From Symsagittifera roscoffensis (lineage: Eukaryota; Xenacoelomorpha; Acoela; Convolutidae), in NCBI RefSeq assembly GCF_963678635.1, contig NC_087068.1, forward strand, positions 10,112,027 to 10,176,026: DNA of 64,000 nt, read 5' to 3'. Every line of letters starts with the position of its first letter. The stretch's first letter is position 1. This document shows positions 63,007 through 64,000 of this stretch, one piece after another. The notes below the pieces were generated by a model that saw nothing but the letters and a program-made list of their open reading frames with translations, made no database searches and was not told the origin of the DNA. A program made the position numbers and the translations under genes.

Positions 63007-64000
63007 AGAAAGTCCAGATGATGATGATATTTTCCCCTTTATCGTAGATGCAACCACTGATAGAGGACAGCATATATTCTGCAAAAATTTACTCTTAAAT
63101 TTGTTTGAAACCGGAATCAATCCATGTAAAACAGAGTTCCCAGATGTAAAAATCAAAAGACAAATTATCGATCACTATCTAAAAGATATATGTAACCTAA
63201 CACAACAATACGGAATCTACTCCATAGAATTCAGCTCACCAAACCAGAATCACAGTAAATATATAATTCAAACAGACGACCTTGATTTAGAATTCTCAAA
63301 AGTATTCTCAGAATATATAAAAAGCATCCAATATCATAACTCACAAAGAGCAAACTCCATATTCACCAATGAAGTTTTTGCGATAATATATAGTTATATC
63401 TCGATATTAGAAAACGAAATCCAGATACCAAATGTCTCACCGACAGAAACATCTAAACATATAAGAGTACGACATGAAATCACACTACTCTCTAGTTTTC
63501 TAAATATAATTAAAGAAAATTTCACGAAAGAGGAAGTTTCACAACATACAAAACACGACTTACAAAAAATCTTGGCATGGTTCATAATAGATTATTTCAC
63601 ACATAATATTGATTTAATTTCACAAGCAAGAAAAAATTTTAGACCCCAAAACTCAAACGATGATACTGCCATCACAGAACAATCACACTATGTTTGGGAC
63701 CCCGAATGGTCTCATCCCGCATTCATAAACTTCCCACAATCAATCTCAAGTCAAGCAATAAGTACGATATCTTATGTAAGAGATTATGTACGAGTAATAC
63801 CATTAACCATTGATGCAACACCATTAAACTATAATACATTTTTACCCGATATGCAAAATAATAGTTTAAACTCTACAGTCATACACAATGAAAACCTCAA
63901 TGGAACTAGGAATCTTACTCAACAAGATATCCAGACACCATCACACTTCATAAATGAAGAAATCGTACACACAACAACTACACAACAAAGTATTTCACCA
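62981..64000 (+). CDS. Long unrecognised protein, open at window end (at least 340 residues)
   Basis: An ATG at 62981 opens a frame of exactly 340 codons with no stop to the last base. It starts MSSTHTPGEESPDDDDIFPF. An acidic N-terminus leads into a mostly helical region (KIKRQIIDHYLKDICNLTQQ, TLLSSFLNIIKENFTKEEVS, DLQKILAWFIIDYFTHNIDL), then WDPEWSHPAFINFPQSISSQ and a Thr-, Asn- and Gln-rich stretch. In DNA this AT-rich such a frame is very unlikely by chance. By position (first long frame after an LTR-like repeat) and helical content it may be a gag-type capsid protein, but I recognise no gag motif. What follows the window decides. Confidence 0.65.
   Translation, partial: MSSTHTPGEESPDDDDIFPFIVDATTDRGQHIFCKNLLLNLFETGINPCKTEFPDVKIKRQIIDHYLKDICNLTQQYGIYSIEFSSPNQNHSKYIIQTDDLDLEFSKVFSEYIKSIQYHNSQRANSIFTNEVFAIIYSYISILENEIQIPNVSPTETSKHIRVRHEITLLSSFLNIIKENFTKEEVSQHTKHDLQKILAWFIIDYFTHNIDLISQARKNFRPQNSNDDTAITEQSHYVWDPEWSHPAFINFPQSISSQAISTISYVRDYVRVIPLTIDATPLNYNTFLPDMQNNSLNSTVIHNENLNGTRNLTQQDIQTPSHFINEEIVHTTTTQQSISP

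Larger units (their letters stand above)
60945..64000 (+). mobile_element. 5' part of an unidentified LTR-type retroelement (runs off the window)
   Basis: Begins with a repeat (about 60945-61289) shared in part with a solo-like copy at 12505-12775. A candidate primer-binding site follows at 61292, then small frames, an AT-rich leader and a long open frame to the window end. From about 61.3 kb the plus strand is A- and C-rich and poor in G, a strand bias common in retroelement genomes. The class is not established because no polymerase is in view. Confidence 0.55.

Noticed and set aside
1-64000. CRISPR arrays, bacterial operons or bacterial-type regulatory signals
   Set aside because: None seen; introns and transposon types show eukaryotic nuclear DNA, and the tandem arrays lack the spacer-repeat pattern.

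Overview
This is a nuclear genomic window from an animal, probably an invertebrate. The evidence is split genes with GT-AG introns, an ER membrane complex subunit, a heterotrimeric G protein alpha gene and a dense load of eukaryotic transposable elements. The species cannot be fixed from the sequence. Host DNA is AT-rich. The block at about 35.5-50.8 kb is visibly richer in GC and has a purine-rich coding (minus) strand.

Layout. 0-8 kb: mostly non-coding DNA with a diverged tandem duplication (2.2-3.9 kb), three possible plus-strand exons of an unrecognised gene, and a 991-bp fold-back element flanked by TA. 8.1-8.8 kb: an intact, intronless EMC10 gene on the minus strand. 9-13 kb: tRNA-derived SINE-like patches, interspersed repeats and a solo-LTR-like copy. 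13.3-25.5 kb: a six-exon G alpha gene on the minus strand (384 residues predicted). Its 5.4-kb fourth intron holds an antisense, 5'-truncated non-LTR retrotransposon whose middle carries an exact-looking 1,010-bp tandem duplication. 26.7-28.9 kb: a decayed tandem array with a period of about 85 bp. 29-34 kb: several copies of one interspersed repeat family. One copy was hit by a 952-bp DNA transposon with terminal inverted repeats and an exact 8-bp target duplication.

35.5-50.8 kb (minus strand): a large decayed Ty3/Gypsy-type retroelement in the order gag (coiled coil, CCHC knuckle), protease, reverse transcriptase, RNase H, integrase with GPY/F tail. Beyond the integrase, after a short AT-rich gap, lies a second coding module of about 5.4 kb. 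It has a coiled-coil protein, an SGNH/GDSL-like segment and two long unrecognised reading frames. I consider this the most unusual object in the window. A 25-bp tandem array and scattered single copies of its core motif lie upstream of gag. Similar direct repeats of about 320 bp flank the whole block, at 33.8 and 53.9 kb.

54-60.9 kb: repeats, a relic of a related integrase on the plus strand, a duplicated segment of about 400 bp and microsatellites. 60.9-64.0 kb: the start of another, apparently younger LTR-type element on the plus strand. It has an LTR-like repeat with a covarying hairpin, a candidate tRNA primer-binding site, small overlapping reading frames and a 340-codon frame that runs off the window.

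Limits: protein identities come from reading motifs by eye. Repeat boundaries given as approximate were not aligned by computer. Frequent frameshifts could be true decay or assembly indels.
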